This document shows positions 8,359 to 18,266 of a stretch of 64,000 nt of DNA, one piece after another. The notes under the pieces were generated by a model that saw only the letters and a list, made by a program, of their open reading frames with translations, ran no database searches and had not been told where the DNA came from. How positions within the stretch are numbered: the first letter of the stretch is position 1; the number at the start of each line of letters is the position of its first letter. The stretch covers positions 2,131,001-2,195,000 of the forward strand of contig OX638292.1 of the NCBI GenBank assembly GCA_951812285.1, read 5' to 3'. The translations under genes were made by a program, and so were the position numbers. This DNA comes from an uncultured Dehalococcoidia bacterium. GTDB lineage: Bacteria; Chloroflexota; Dehalococcoidia; Lucifugimonadales; UBA1127.

Positions 8359-8600
8359 TCTCTCGGGTTCTAGAGTGTGCCATTGTTGCTGGTTGCCAAC
8401 ACTTCAAAGGCTTGCCTCGACTTTGAATACCTTACACCCCTCAATACACGGCTTTCCTGCCTCTTGTGCCACACGGTGTTCAGACTCTTCAAGGGTCCGA
8501 TCTCAAGCCGAGGATCGTCGAACAGTTGGCCCAGAGACCCAACAGCATTCGAACGGGACCCACTGTTAATTGAGTCAGGCTCAACTTGACTTGCCGGGGG
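8359..8600. other. Gene-free spacer between transposase remnant and restriction-like module
   Basis: No open frame with a ribosome site and protein-like sequence is seen on either strand. It probably contains the outer end of the insertion sequence, but no repeat was found to prove that. Confidence 0.5.
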
Positions 8601-8630
8601 TTGACTTTTGGTACTAGTATAATGATACTA
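8601..8630 (+). promoter_or_regulatory. Promoter/operator of the XRE-methyltransferase operon
   Basis: TTGACT (8601-8606) and GATACT (8624-8629) are spaced by 17 bases. An inverted repeat TAGTAT-AATG-ATACTA (8615-8630) overlaps the -10 box, a likely site for the XRE protein encoded 41 bases downstream. A TATAAT at 8618 is too close to this -35 to pair with it. Confidence 0.55.
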
Positions 8631-8670
8631 AGCAAACGCATGTTCTAAGTTCTTTAGGGGTGCCGGCACA

Positions 8671-8901
8671 GTGTTCTCATCTGCAATCCTCATTCGCATT
8701 CGCAAGGAACACGGACTCACTCAAGAGGAAGTGGCTCGTCGCAGTGGCTTGGCCACCGTCACGATCTCAAAGTTGGAGGAGGGCCAGAATACTGACCCTA
8801 GGATGAGCACGCTCGCGAAGCTGGCGGCAGCTCTTGAGTGCCCGCCGAGTGTGTTCTTTGAGGAACTGCTAACAATCCGTGACATAGGTGAACGGTCATG
8901 A
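8671..8901 (+). CDS. Small XRE-family regulator of the methyltransferase module
   Basis: 76 residues, nearly all one Cro/CI helix-turn-helix (LTQEEVARRSGLATVTISKL, about residues 16-35). The start is GTG with an AGGGG-like site a little upstream. Its stop overlaps the next ATG (ATGA), so it is translated with the methyltransferases. Small controller proteins of this kind in restriction-modification operons delay nuclease production until the DNA is methylated. Here that role is inferred from position and from the palindrome in its promoter. Confidence 0.85.
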   Translation: MFSSAILIRIRKEHGLTQEEVARRSGLATVTISKLEEGQNTDPRMSTLAKLAAALECPPSVFFEELLTIRDIGERS

Positions 8902-10775
8902 ATCCCCTCAGTTCTACGCTAAGCCTCAAGGAACATACGCAGGCTTCAACCCGAACCAAGCCCGGAGACGCTCTTAGCATCCTTTACGAGAGACAATTAA
9001 GGGCCACCCGTGGGGGTTCCCTCTACAATGCTTTCCCCTACCCGACCAAGATCTCCCCCGAAGCTATTGCGCTCTTTATCGCAAGTCATACGAATCCAGG
9101 CGACACAGTATTTGATGGGTTTGCCGGAAGCGGAACAACTGGCCTTGCCGCCCTGCTGTGTGAGGACCCTCCACCACGACTTCGTGCGGAGGCTGAAGGT
9201 CTAGGCTTAGACGTTCAGTGGGGCGCAAGGAACGCCGTGCTATACGAGCTTAGTGCACTCGGCTCGCTCGTCGCGAGTACACTGACGAATCCCCCAAATC
9301 CCGTAGTCTTCCAAAGAGCCGCTAGTGAGATGCTGTCAAACGTTGAGCGATCTTCAGGTTGGATGTATGACGCGGCGGATGTTAACAAGTACAGCGGAAA
9401 GATCCGGTATGTAATATCGTCAGACATTGTCACTTGCCCAGGCTGCAGGCAAGAAGTGACCCTATGGGACGCTTGCGTGGCGCTGCACCCCGCCCGAATT
9501 GGGCCAAACTTCGTCTGTCCAAGATGTGCCTACGTGTGCACCGCCGACTGCCCTGAACGGCTGACGACAATAAACAGAGACGAATTTCTCGGGTCCTTCC
9601 AAGAGGTCAGGAGGCGCGAGCCTGTCCGGGTCTGTGGAGCAAGTGACGGAAAATCTTGGTCACGCCCACCAAATCAAGCAGACATGGATCTTCTCTGGCA
9701 CGTTGAACGAGAACCCATCCCAGACTCAGTTCCTAGAGCCCTTGTTCCATGGGGTGACTTATATCGTCGCGGCTACCACACAGGAATGACCCACGTGCAT
9801 CACTTCTACACACGAAGAAACCTGATTGCCTTTGGCCGCCTATGGGAACGGACAGCGGGATATGACCATTCGGTGCGTCAAGCACTTCGGTTCTGGCTTC
9901 TCAGCTACAACGCCTCACACTCGACAACCATGACTAGAGTCGTAGCGAAAGCCGGGCAAGAAGACCTTGTCGTTACTAGTGCTCAACCAGGGGTGTTGTA
10001 CGTGAGTGGGTTGCCTGTTGAAAAAAATATCTTCGACGGACTGAGGCGGAAACTCGAAACGATCACAAAAGCGTTCTCTGTCACATACGCAAAGGCGGGT
10101 ACAATTAAGGTAGTTGAAGACTCGAGCTGTCGAGTAGGTCTTCCAGACTCTAGTATTGACTACGTGTTCACGGACCCACCCTTTGCCGGGAATATCCCTT
10201 ACGCCGAGGTCAACTTCATTAACGAAGCCTGGCTAGGTCGCTACACCGACCGGACCGACGAAATCATCGTCAGCAATAGCCAAGGCAAGACAACGACCGA
10301 ATACGAAGAGCTCCTAACCCAAGCGTTGACTGAAGTTAATCGCATCCTCAAGCCCAACGGTAGAGCCACATTGGTCTTTCACTCCTCAACGGCCGATGTT
10401 TGGAGTGCACTGCAGAATGCGTACACTGCGGCAGGATTTGGCGTTGAGCATGCAAGTGTCCTAAACAAGACGCAGGGCAGCTTCAAACAGGTGACTACCA
10501 ATGGTGCCGTGAAGGGCGACCCGGTGCTATTGTTGGCTAAGCAGCTTCGCGAAAATGCCGCGCCCAACCAAGACATTTGGGAGACTGCTGAGAGATTGCT
10601 GAGAACTGCCATGCGCCACGTGGATCCTGAAGAACGCACCATCCAGAGGCTGTATTCCCGTTTAGTGAACTACTGCTTGGTCAATCACGAGAGGGTCCAA
10701 GTCGATGCCGAAGCCTTCTATAGGTGGTGCGCGAGACAACCTGACTTGGCGGTGAAGGCCGTTGCGAGCGACTGA
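8898..10775 (+). CDS. DNA methyltransferase with internal zinc-ribbon (beta-class order)
   Basis: 625 residues. DGFAGSGTTG (73-82) is the S-adenosylmethionine-binding motif and TDPPFAG (about 425-431) the catalytic DPP(F/Y) motif of amino-methyltransferases acting on adenine N6 or cytosine N4. An insertion between them carries two CxxC pairs (Cys180/183 and Cys207/210), a probable zinc ribbon for DNA contact. The order (motif I well before motif IV with a large insertion) and size are unusual for a simple restriction methylase. ATGA overlap with the XRE gene upstream and a 14-base overlap downstream show a tightly coupled operon. Substrate specificity cannot be read from sequence. Confidence 0.8.
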   Translation: MNPLSSTLSLKEHTQASTRTKPGDALSILYERQLRATRGGSLYNAFPYPTKISPEAIALFIASHTNPGDTVFDGFAGSGTTGLAALLCEDPPPRLRAEAEGLGLDVQWGARNAVLYELSALGSLVASTLTNPPNPVVFQRAASEMLSNVERSSGWMYDAADVNKYSGKIRYVISSDIVTCPGCRQEVTLWDACVALHPARIGPNFVCPRCAYVCTADCPERLTTINRDEFLGSFQEVRRREPVRVCGASDGKSWSRPPNQADMDLLWHVEREPIPDSVPRALVPWGDLYRRGYHTGMTHVHHFYTRRNLIAFGRLWERTAGYDHSVRQALRFWLLSYNASHSTTMTRVVAKAGQEDLVVTSAQPGVLYVSGLPVEKNIFDGLRRKLETITKAFSVTYAKAGTIKVVEDSSCRVGLPDSSIDYVFTDPPFAGNIPYAEVNFINEAWLGRYTDRTDEIIVSNSQGKTTTEYEELLTQALTEVNRILKPNGRATLVFHSSTADVWSALQNAYTAAGFGVEHASVLNKTQGSFKQVTTNGAVKGDPVLLLAKQLRENAAPNQDIWETAERLLRTAMRHVDPEERTIQRLYSRLVNYCLVNHERVQVDAEAFYRWCARQPDLAVKAVASD

Positions 10776-12885
10776 CGCACGACTCCATGCACGCGCTTTC
10801 GCGCGTCAATTTGAGTCAACCTTGCCGACCGAGCAACGGAAGGCACTGGGCCAGTTTTTCACGGGCTTGCCCCTAGGCAAACTTCTAGCCCATCTTGCCC
10901 TTACTCATGACACAGAAACTGTGTTGGACCCTATGGCCGGCCACGGTGACCTACTCGACGCAACATGGGAGACAGCTGAGAGTCGAGCCATCCCCCTCCG
11001 AAGGCTGGATGGAATCGAGGTTGATGCACTCACTGCCTCTGTCTGCCGCGAACGACTCTCAATGATCTCAAAGAGAAGCGCCGCTCCTTCGTGCCGTATC
11101 TTGACCGGCAGTGCGTTTGAACTCCACGACGTGGGTCAGTTACCTCTTGGGAGTTACGACCTCGTCATCACTAACCCACCGTATGTCAGATACCAAGTCC
11201 GGCAAGGGCGAGGCGGCGATGAACTTAGCGTCCGGGCAGGTCTTCAAGCCATCGCCACGCAGCGTGCCCCCAGTTTGGAACTGACTCTTTGGCGGAGGAT
11301 CATAGCAGGATATTCAGGCCTGGCGGACCTATCAATTCCCTCGTGGTTGCTTGCAGGGCTTCTTGTCCGTCCCGGTGGACGCCTAGCGCTAGTCGTCCCA
11401 GCGACGTGGCGCTCCCGTAACTATGGCGATGTCATACGCTACATGCTCCTGCGCTGCTTCGCTGCCGAGTACATTGTTGAGGATGTTCGGGCCGGATGGT
11501 TTAGCGAAGCCTTGGTTAGGACACACCTCATCGTTGCTAAGCGTTTGTCACCTGAAGAGACAGCGATTCCAGTCACTGAGAGACGCTTCTTCCCTCAATG
11601 CAGATGGATACAGGTTGCGCCAGAGGCTGGAACCCCCGATTCCGTTGTTGGTGGCCTATTTTGGGGCGAGAAGCCCGAAGCTGACTTTCTCAATTGGCTG
11701 CAAGGCGAAGCGAGAGGTAAACTACAGGGCATCACACTCGATGACTTCTGTCTGCAAGATGAATGGAGTCTGCTTAGGAGCCGCCTCAGTGAGAAGCGGT
11801 GGTTCCGAACCATTGAGCCTTCGAATCCAACACTGCCGATTTTCGGCCATACAGTTCGTAAGCCCTCCCCAAGCCTACCTGATGCTGTGAGACGCTTAGT
11901 CGCTGAAGACGGCGGTGGGCTGTGTACACTCGAAGATCTTGGGATTCATGTCGGCCAGGGTCTTCGTACTGGCTGCAATCCTTTCTTCTATGTGACTGAG
12001 CGCTCGCACTCTCATGACGGCCTTGTGCTTGTGCAAACTTCAGAGTCCTTTGGGGGACGACTATTCGAAGTGCCGAAGGAAGCGCTCCGGCCAGTCCTTC
12101 ACCGCCAGTCCGATATCCCAACCCTGCTTGATGGCAACCTGCCGCCAATTCGGGTACTTGATTTGCGAGGCTGGGCGCTCCCGGAGGATGCGGAGGTTGT
12201 CTCAAGCAATTCCTCAGCCTATCTTGCCGCGGGAGAAGAAGTACCGCAAACGATGCCTTCAGAGTTGGCTGACTTAGTCCGATTGGCCGCACAATCAAGC
12301 CTACGTGGGCAGTCCGGTTGGATACGCATTCCTGATATGTCCGCGGTGCGCACTAACATTCGGCCTCCCAGGAAGGGCAGCACACCAAGGTTCTGGTATA
12401 TGCTTTCGAGCTTTGCGCCACGGCACTTGCCTTCGGCCTTCGTTCCTCGGGTAAACCACAAACGACCGTGGGTTGAGGTGAATCTAGATCCACCTGTGCT
12501 AGTTGATGCAAACTTCAGCTCGTTCTGGTCCACTCGAAGTCTGTGGACCGGAATTGCGCTAAAGGCACTGCTCAACAGTGTCTGGTGTCAAACCCTTATG
12601 GAGGCACTTGGTACTCCACTTGGCGGAGGTGCTCTCAAATTAGAGGCTACCCACCTCCGAAGAATGCCGGTGCCATGGCTATCTGACGAGTCCATTGAGG
12701 TACTAGAAATGGCAGGAAAACAACTCACGCGAGACTCAATTGAGACGCAGAGAGAAGTGGACGAGGTAGTACTTCGCGTCGTCTTAGGTGCCTCAGGTCA
12801 AGATGGAGACTCTAGGGAAGTCGCGCTCAAGTTGCGCAAGATGTCGCGTGATCTTGAATTGAAGCGCCAGAGAGCAACCAAATGA
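10762..12885 (+). CDS. N6-adenine DNA methyltransferase, gamma-type with target-recognition region
   Basis: 707 residues, starting at a TTG preceded by GGTGAAGG inside the upstream gene. Motif I is LDPMAGHGDLLDA (about 56-68) and motif IV TNPPYVRY (about 138-145), the signature of adenine-N6 methylases of the Eco57I/type I HsdM sort. QRKALGQFFTG near residue 28 is the usual N-terminal tag of that family. The C-terminal 350 residues lack recognisable motifs and probably recognise target DNA. The stop overlaps the next start (ATGA). I see no nuclease motif, so cleavage must come from a neighbour. Confidence 0.8.
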   Translation: MRATDARLHARAFARQFESTLPTEQRKALGQFFTGLPLGKLLAHLALTHDTETVLDPMAGHGDLLDATWETAESRAIPLRRLDGIEVDALTASVCRERLSMISKRSAAPSCRILTGSAFELHDVGQLPLGSYDLVITNPPYVRYQVRQGRGGDELSVRAGLQAIATQRAPSLELTLWRRIIAGYSGLADLSIPSWLLAGLLVRPGGRLALVVPATWRSRNYGDVIRYMLLRCFAAEYIVEDVRAGWFSEALVRTHLIVAKRLSPEETAIPVTERRFFPQCRWIQVAPEAGTPDSVVGGLFWGEKPEADFLNWLQGEARGKLQGITLDDFCLQDEWSLLRSRLSEKRWFRTIEPSNPTLPIFGHTVRKPSPSLPDAVRRLVAEDGGGLCTLEDLGIHVGQGLRTGCNPFFYVTERSHSHDGLVLVQTSESFGGRLFEVPKEALRPVLHRQSDIPTLLDGNLPPIRVLDLRGWALPEDAEVVSSNSSAYLAAGEEVPQTMPSELADLVRLAAQSSLRGQSGWIRIPDMSAVRTNIRPPRKGSTPRFWYMLSSFAPRHLPSAFVPRVNHKRPWVEVNLDPPVLVDANFSSFWSTRSLWTGIALKALLNSVWCQTLMEALGTPLGGGALKLEATHLRRMPVPWLSDESIEVLEMAGKQLTRDSIETQREVDEVVLRVVLGASGQDGDSREVALKLRKMSRDLELKRQRATK

Positions 12886-15800
12886 CGGCAAACGTTGCAG
12901 AAGCCCAGGAACTGATTAGGCGCTGCAGGAACTTACGCTACACTGGCGAGAGTGAATCTGTACTTCGGAGCGAAGTGTTATCTCGTCTCCGCGTGGTATT
13001 CGGCCAACCTGAGGACGATGCATGGGTGAGCCGCTACAGCACAGGAACCGAAGCACATACAGTCGTTGGGCAAGCAGGAGGAAGCACAGCAAGTAGGTTC
13101 ATCGATAACTTGGTCGGGGCGACGACTATCGAATACGAATCGGACCTACGGGTGACTTCCAAACGGAATGAGGGTCTACACCAAGTTAGAGAGCACACCT
13201 CTGGGCTTGTCCGCAGCGGCATTTCCGAATCACAGGTCCGAGGAGTTCTTTCCGACACGATTGAGTGGTATGCCTACGACGTTAGGTTGGCCCCTGGCGC
13301 AAGCCCTGCAACCTGCACGACCGACGATATCATTCTGGAACTTGTCGATTCCCTCGTCCTCGATAGCGATGATGTGTCCAATGCGGAGCACTTGATTAGA
13401 TTCCTAAGGAGGCACCTAGCGCGCGAGCAGTCACGGCCCCTTAGGGCTGTTCTCTTGACCAATGATCTTGGGCTCGACGGCAGCTCTTACCTTCAAAGCG
13501 TCAGTTCGCTCCTTGGGATCTTGCAGGAAGCAAGGGAAGCCGACCCGTCCATTGAGCTCGCTACGGACTTATGGTCACAGTTTGTGGATTTCCTTGAGGG
13601 CGAGTCGATGGGTTTCCGTGCAAACGAATATGTAGATGAATTGTATCTGTGCCTGCTTGCCCGATTGCTCGCTGCGAATGTTCTCCACGGGCACGCGTTG
13701 TTAAGTGACGCAGATGAGATTAAGGCCATACTTGACGGAACCCATTTCCGTAACCGCTACCTAATAGAGAATATGGTTGAGCACGACTATTTTGGATGGA
13801 CGAGCGGACCTGGATACATCGAAATGTTGTTGCCGGTGGCCAGGCAGATCCAAGGCGACCTTTACGCCTATGACTTTGCCTCCCCACCCGAAGAGGACTT
13901 GTTTGGGCGCCTGATGGCTCAATTGGCGGGCAGGAGCCAGCGAAAACTCCTTGGCCAAGAATGGACTCCGTCATGGTTGGCTAGGCTCCTGGCAGAACGG
14001 TGTTTGGACAATCTGCCAGAAGGCGAGACTCCCAGAATCGTGGACATGTGCTGTGGCTCGGGCTCAATCTTAGCCGAAGTCCTAAGAGCCGCTAGAAGGA
14101 GGCAAGGCCTAAACAACTTGGCCTCTCTGCATGAAGTGGCTACTGGTTTCGACATTGACCCCTTGGCGGTGAGTCTTGCTAAGGCCACATGGACCGCAAC
14201 CTTGGCAAGTGAGATTAGATCAACCACCGGGCCAATTGTCATCCCCATTTACCACGCCGATTCCCTCTTTGCGGTTACTCCCTTGTCAAAGGAGCTACCC
14301 CTATTCGGCGCAAGTGATGCTATCGAGGTTTCCTTGGATGGTGAAGTCATCAGCATCCCGAACATTCTGGTGCAGCCCGAGTATGCACGCCTCTTTGAGC
14401 ACATTGTGGATTGGGCATATGACGAGGCCCTCGACGCGAAGAAAGAAGGCACCTCTGAGCACCTAACTCAGCGTGTTGCCAATGAGTACTTGAAAGCGGC
14501 GGCGGCGTCAGTGGACACAAGGATTCCGGCTGACCTTGAAGAACCGCTCGGAATGGTCGTCTATGCCTTAGCTCGCCGTATGGCCGAACTTGCCATTGCC
14601 GAACGCAATGGCATTTGGGGGTTTATTCTTCGGAATGCGTACCGCCCGGGTCTACTCACTGGTCAGTTCAATGGGCTGGTATCCAATCCGCCCTGGCTTA
14701 CGATGAGTCGATTGGCTGACAACCCATACCGCTCGCTCCTAAGGGAAAGAGCGCAAGCTTATGGCATCCAACCACCAGGGCAGTCATTCTTGCATCTTGA
14801 GCTGGGCACTACACACCTGTTGCACGCTGTTGACCGCTACCTGACAGAATATGCATCTGTGGCTTGTCTGGTCCCGGGCACCATTCTCAATGGTCACCAT
14901 CATGAACCGTTTCGTAGGCAAGGGTTCATGGAAGCCCGACGTCCTGTGCATCTCCACATCCAAGAAGTGTGGCAGGTCGCGCCCGGCACCTTCAAATATC
15001 CTGGGGCAGCGATCATAGGCCTACGGAGCCAAGCAACGCCCCTGCATCAATCCCCAGGGATCGCCGGATTCGTTGCCACGCAGACCGGCCTGGAGAGAGT
15101 GGACTTCACGGAACGAACCCTTGGTTTGAATCGCTCAGCTTGGGTGCTGGAGAGACAAGGAACGCCGGCAGCCATTCATGGCACAGCGAGAATGCCACAA
15201 CAAGGGGCAGATTTGATGCCAAGGACGGCAGTTTGCGTTGAGGTCTTGGACGACAGGGGTTCTGAATTTAGGGTGGACACTCCAGGGCGGGACTCACGTT
15301 GGGCCTTTACAATTAAGGCCGCGAAGGAGTTAAAGGGAGTCCGATTCCCTGGGCACGTTGCTCCGCCGTTCCTATATTGGATGGCGCAGTCTGAAAACTT
15401 GCTTCCATTCCTACTTGGAGATCACTGTGCGCCTGTGGCACTCCCTGCTTTGCGCCACGACACCGGAGAATGGGAGGTCGTGGATCAATCAGAGATTCGC
15501 CGCCGAGGGTTCATCCAAACTGCTAGAAGGTTTCGAGACATTGACCATGAACTCCAGCGAATTGGAAAGGGCACACCATTACATCAACGCATAGAAGAGC
15601 GGCGCAAGTTAACAATGCAAGAATTTGGAAGCGGCAATTTCTTGGTTGTTACTGGGGCGGGTGGCAAGTACACTTGTGCCGCGTGTGTCGATCTAGTTGA
15701 TGGACAAAGGTTGGTCGTAGACCAAACCCTCTATTGGCAAGTAGTCGACAATCCTGATGAAGCTTGGTATCTCGTGGGTATGTTGAACAGTGACGCAATG

Positions 15801-16130
15801 ACTCAAGCCGTGGCACCATTCAATCCCAAGGGGGCCTTTGGAGAACGTCACATCCATTCCCTTCCTCATCGCATGATGCCTCCCTTTGACCCGGCAGTGC
15901 GCGAACATACCAGAGTCTCCGAGCTAGCAAGACAGTCAAGTGACCTGGTCAGAAATATGGTAGCTACCGACTCCCTCATCCAGAATCCATCCAAGCCGCT
16001 TCACCTTAGGAGGAGTAGGGTTAGGAGACAGCTCTTGTCCATGCCACAATTCCAAGAGATGGAATCTATTTGCGCGCTCCTTCTGGGAACTACGGCAATG
16101 GATGAAGAGGGGGCGTCACACCTCCAATAG
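12882..16130 (+). CDS. Large Eco57I-like DNA methyltransferase with degenerate nuclease-like N-terminus
   Basis: 1,082 residues. Residues 70-110 (RFIDNL, IEYESDL, then a Gln-Val-Arg-Glu-His stretch) look like a PD-(D/E)XK core in which the Lys of ExK is replaced by Glu (Glu84-Tyr-Glu86). The methyltransferase core follows: EWTPSWLA, motif I VDMCCGSGSIL (about 386-396), FDIDPLAV, and motif IV SNPPWLT (about 602-608). The remaining 470 residues may recognise the target. The layout matches type IIG or BREX PglX-like proteins, but no PglZ or BrxC gene is present. The operon overlap (ATGA) links it to the previous methylase. Confidence 0.75.
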   Translation: MTANVAEAQELIRRCRNLRYTGESESVLRSEVLSRLRVVFGQPEDDAWVSRYSTGTEAHTVVGQAGGSTASRFIDNLVGATTIEYESDLRVTSKRNEGLHQVREHTSGLVRSGISESQVRGVLSDTIEWYAYDVRLAPGASPATCTTDDIILELVDSLVLDSDDVSNAEHLIRFLRRHLAREQSRPLRAVLLTNDLGLDGSSYLQSVSSLLGILQEAREADPSIELATDLWSQFVDFLEGESMGFRANEYVDELYLCLLARLLAANVLHGHALLSDADEIKAILDGTHFRNRYLIENMVEHDYFGWTSGPGYIEMLLPVARQIQGDLYAYDFASPPEEDLFGRLMAQLAGRSQRKLLGQEWTPSWLARLLAERCLDNLPEGETPRIVDMCCGSGSILAEVLRAARRRQGLNNLASLHEVATGFDIDPLAVSLAKATWTATLASEIRSTTGPIVIPIYHADSLFAVTPLSKELPLFGASDAIEVSLDGEVISIPNILVQPEYARLFEHIVDWAYDEALDAKKEGTSEHLTQRVANEYLKAAAASVDTRIPADLEEPLGMVVYALARRMAELAIAERNGIWGFILRNAYRPGLLTGQFNGLVSNPPWLTMSRLADNPYRSLLRERAQAYGIQPPGQSFLHLELGTTHLLHAVDRYLTEYASVACLVPGTILNGHHHEPFRRQGFMEARRPVHLHIQEVWQVAPGTFKYPGAAIIGLRSQATPLHQSPGIAGFVATQTGLERVDFTERTLGLNRSAWVLERQGTPAAIHGTARMPQQGADLMPRTAVCVEVLDDRGSEFRVDTPGRDSRWAFTIKAAKELKGVRFPGHVAPPFLYWMAQSENLLPFLLGDHCAPVALPALRHDTGEWEVVDQSEIRRRGFIQTARRFRDIDHELQRIGKGTPLHQRIEERRKLTMQEFGSGNFLVVTGAGGKYTCAACVDLVDGQRLVVDQTLYWQVVDNPDEAWYLVGMLNSDAMTQAVAPFNPKGAFGERHIHSLPHRMMPPFDPAVREHTRVSELARQSSDLVRNMVATDSLIQNPSKPLHLRRSRVRRQLLSMPQFQEMESICALLLGTTAMDEEGASHLQ

Positions 16131-16155
16131 TTCTAGTCATACGGACGGGCAATTG

Positions 16156-17241
16156 ATGCCGACAATTCACCAGAGCCCACTCCACCCGGAGCAGATACTG
16201 TTTGCACTAAAGGACCTGGCTCAAGATGGTCTTGAGAGGGTGAGAGTGGCAGTTGCCTATGCTACGCGAGCAGGCTGCGAGAGCTTGGTGAGCGCTCTGG
16301 AAGAGAAAATAGGCCCAAGTGCAATGGCTTTGTCACCTAAGTTGCTCGTTACGTCCTTTGACTTCGGTCATACTGAACCTGAGGCCCTCAAATACTGGAG
16401 ATCACTTCCCAACAGTGAGGTCAAGATCGCCAATGTCCACAGGCCCAGGGGAACTCTAGACCTGTCGGCTGGCGCTTCGAACTTCCACCCCAAAGCCTAT
16501 TTGTTTGACTATTCTTCAATTGCATCCATCCTCGTTGGGTCGCCTAACCTTACCCGCCGAGCACTAACAGTGAATACCGAAGTCGCCATCACCGAGACAA
16601 ACCTCGGCAACGAGGCCAGTGAAAGGTTGTGGATTGAGTCGTGGCATTCAGGCGAATCACTCTCGGATGACCTGCTTGAAGAGTACGCTTTGGCTAGGCC
16701 CCACCGACCCGTGCCAAACATGGATCCACCGATTCAGGGACCCCCAGTCCTACCCTCCAAGACTGTCATACGCCTGATTGACGCGATCGACTCAGGGCTT
16801 GACCCATCGCGGTATCGCAGTATGTGGATTCAAGCGGGTACGATGACTTCAGGAGGGTCTCACAATCAATTGGAACTACCTCGGGGGACCAATCTGTTCT
16901 TCGGATTCAACTACGACACCTATGGGCCAGAGCACATTACCATTGGACAACCGATCCTGATGGCCAAGGGTCGGGTATGGAGTGACCGACAGCTGTCCTG
17001 GCACGCTGGCGGTGGGCAAAACGCAATGGAGCGGCTAAACCTCCCGACTCAAGCACAAGGCGGATACCAGTATGCAGACACGGCAATTCTCTTCAGGCGC
17101 ACTTCAACGGGATTCGAATTGACGGTTGCCCCATGGGGGAGCAGTCGGGCAAATGCGTGGCTAAACGCGTCGGCAGGTAGTGGCACGCTATTTCGCACCG
17201 GGCTTGGAGATACGTCAAGACTGTGCGGGTTGTTGAACTAG
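16156..17241 (+). CDS. PLD-family (HKD) nuclease, probable restriction effector
   Basis: 361 residues from the ATG at 16156, preferred over one at 16102 because GGACGGG lies seven bases ahead and the earlier start would sit inside the upstream gene. FHPKAYLFD followed by GSPNLT (about residues 111-133) is a complete HxKx4D...GS motif of the phospholipase D nucleases, as in BfiI and NgoFVII. Only one HKD motif is visible, so two subunits would build one metal-independent active site. The C-terminal half should recognise DNA. As the only clear nuclease of the five-gene operon it is the likely effector. DNA breakage rather than lipid hydrolysis is inferred from context. Confidence 0.75.
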   Translation: MPTIHQSPLHPEQILFALKDLAQDGLERVRVAVAYATRAGCESLVSALEEKIGPSAMALSPKLLVTSFDFGHTEPEALKYWRSLPNSEVKIANVHRPRGTLDLSAGASNFHPKAYLFDYSSIASILVGSPNLTRRALTVNTEVAITETNLGNEASERLWIESWHSGESLSDDLLEEYALARPHRPVPNMDPPIQGPPVLPSKTVIRLIDAIDSGLDPSRYRSMWIQAGTMTSGGSHNQLELPRGTNLFFGFNYDTYGPEHITIGQPILMAKGRVWSDRQLSWHAGGGQNAMERLNLPTQAQGGYQYADTAILFRRTSTGFELTVAPWGSSRANAWLNASAGSGTLFRTGLGDTSRLCGLLN

Positions 17242-17532
17242 TGCGTTGGCGCCTTTTGGGTAAAGCCTTCCCACCTGGTCGCAGCTCACCATCTCGCTGT
17301 CTTGTTGAACGCCGCCCTCGTCTTGAGCCACATTCGGACAGGGCAGCCGGTACCGGTCTAGCTTGTCTTCCCGCAGGAAGAGGGATTGGACAAGTCAAAT
17401 AGGCAGCGCCCATGTCGGGCGGCCATTTGGAGAGCCGTACGCAATCCACTTAGGCCCCCTGGCGCAGGTAACGCTGGAACAGTCACAACGTGCTTAGGCG
17501 TGGTGAACGAACCAGAGAAATTCCAAGGAACA

Positions 17533-17560
17533 GAAGGGGGTGCTAGGCGGCACCCCCTTC
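17533..17560. terminator. 11-bp hairpin, relic terminator/processing stem
   Basis: GAAGGGGGTGC (17533-17543) and GCACCCCCTTC (17550-17560) pair perfectly around a six-base loop. It is 44 bases after the conserved 20-mer at 17,470, as the hairpin at 34,784 is 47 bases after its own copy. There is no long T-run, so transcription stop is not certain. Confidence 0.55.
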
Positions 17561-18115
17561 CCTAACGTTATCCCGGATTCATTGGCGCGTCACACTGAGT
17601 GAATCACATGAGGTGACTCTCCGTGGCAGAAGACCCCAGTGTAAGAGGGCGCAGCCGACGCCTAGTCCCGTCAAGGGCACTCATACTTCCGAATTGCAGA
17701 CAACTTGGGTAGCGGCCTTCACACACTAGCGTGCATGATCCCTTGCGCCCACCTGGCAAGATTCGCGGAGATCGAGAACCCGGCTCCCACGGGCCAATCC
17801 CGCGCCTTGATCGCTCGCGTCGCCGAGGACTGGGCTCTACATTCCTTCGCGGCCTTACTGCATTCTTCCGTCCCGCGTCTGAACCCTACCCGATTGGTCT
17901 CAGTGCCAGTGCCAGATCTCCGCCTCCCCTTTGTGAATACCCACCATCCGACACCGTCTCCTTCCCCCGACACCGATTTGCAGGCTGATGCTCCCGGCGA
18001 CGTGGTGCGCCGCTATCACCCTTGGTCAGCGCCATGTCCCTCGGTGAGATCCTATTCGGCAGCCGCTCTCCCCCAGCAGCCTTCGCCTGCCCGTTCCACC
18101 ACTCCCGTGCGAACC

Positions 18116-18266
18116 TGCTGTTCTCAGCTACGTTACGTGTTGGCACCACATCGCGCTGACGCCCACAAGTCCCTGCAAGTCCAAGCTGCGTCTTGCAGAA
18201 CCCCGCCACCTGCCCTTCAATCACGTGGGTGCCGGGCCGAGACCCCGCCTCGAACCCGGCACCCAC
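18116..18266 (-). repeat. Structured leader element, copy A
   Basis: Read leftward it contains a perfect 12-bp stem (18,266-18,255 with 18,236-18,225), then a GCAAG...CTTGC hairpin with conserved loop (18,197-18,175), then TAGCTGAGAACAGCA (18,130-18,116). The 23-mer matches copy B at 35,685-35,707 at 21 of 23 positions, and the 15-mer matches at 14 of 15. Order and approximate spacing are kept while the sequence between has diverged, which points to selection on structure before the downstream gene decayed. Confidence 0.65.

Noticed and set aside
12882-16130. Calling the large methyltransferase BREX PglX
   Set aside because: No PglZ, BrxC, BrxB or BrxA gene is nearby, and BREX needs them.
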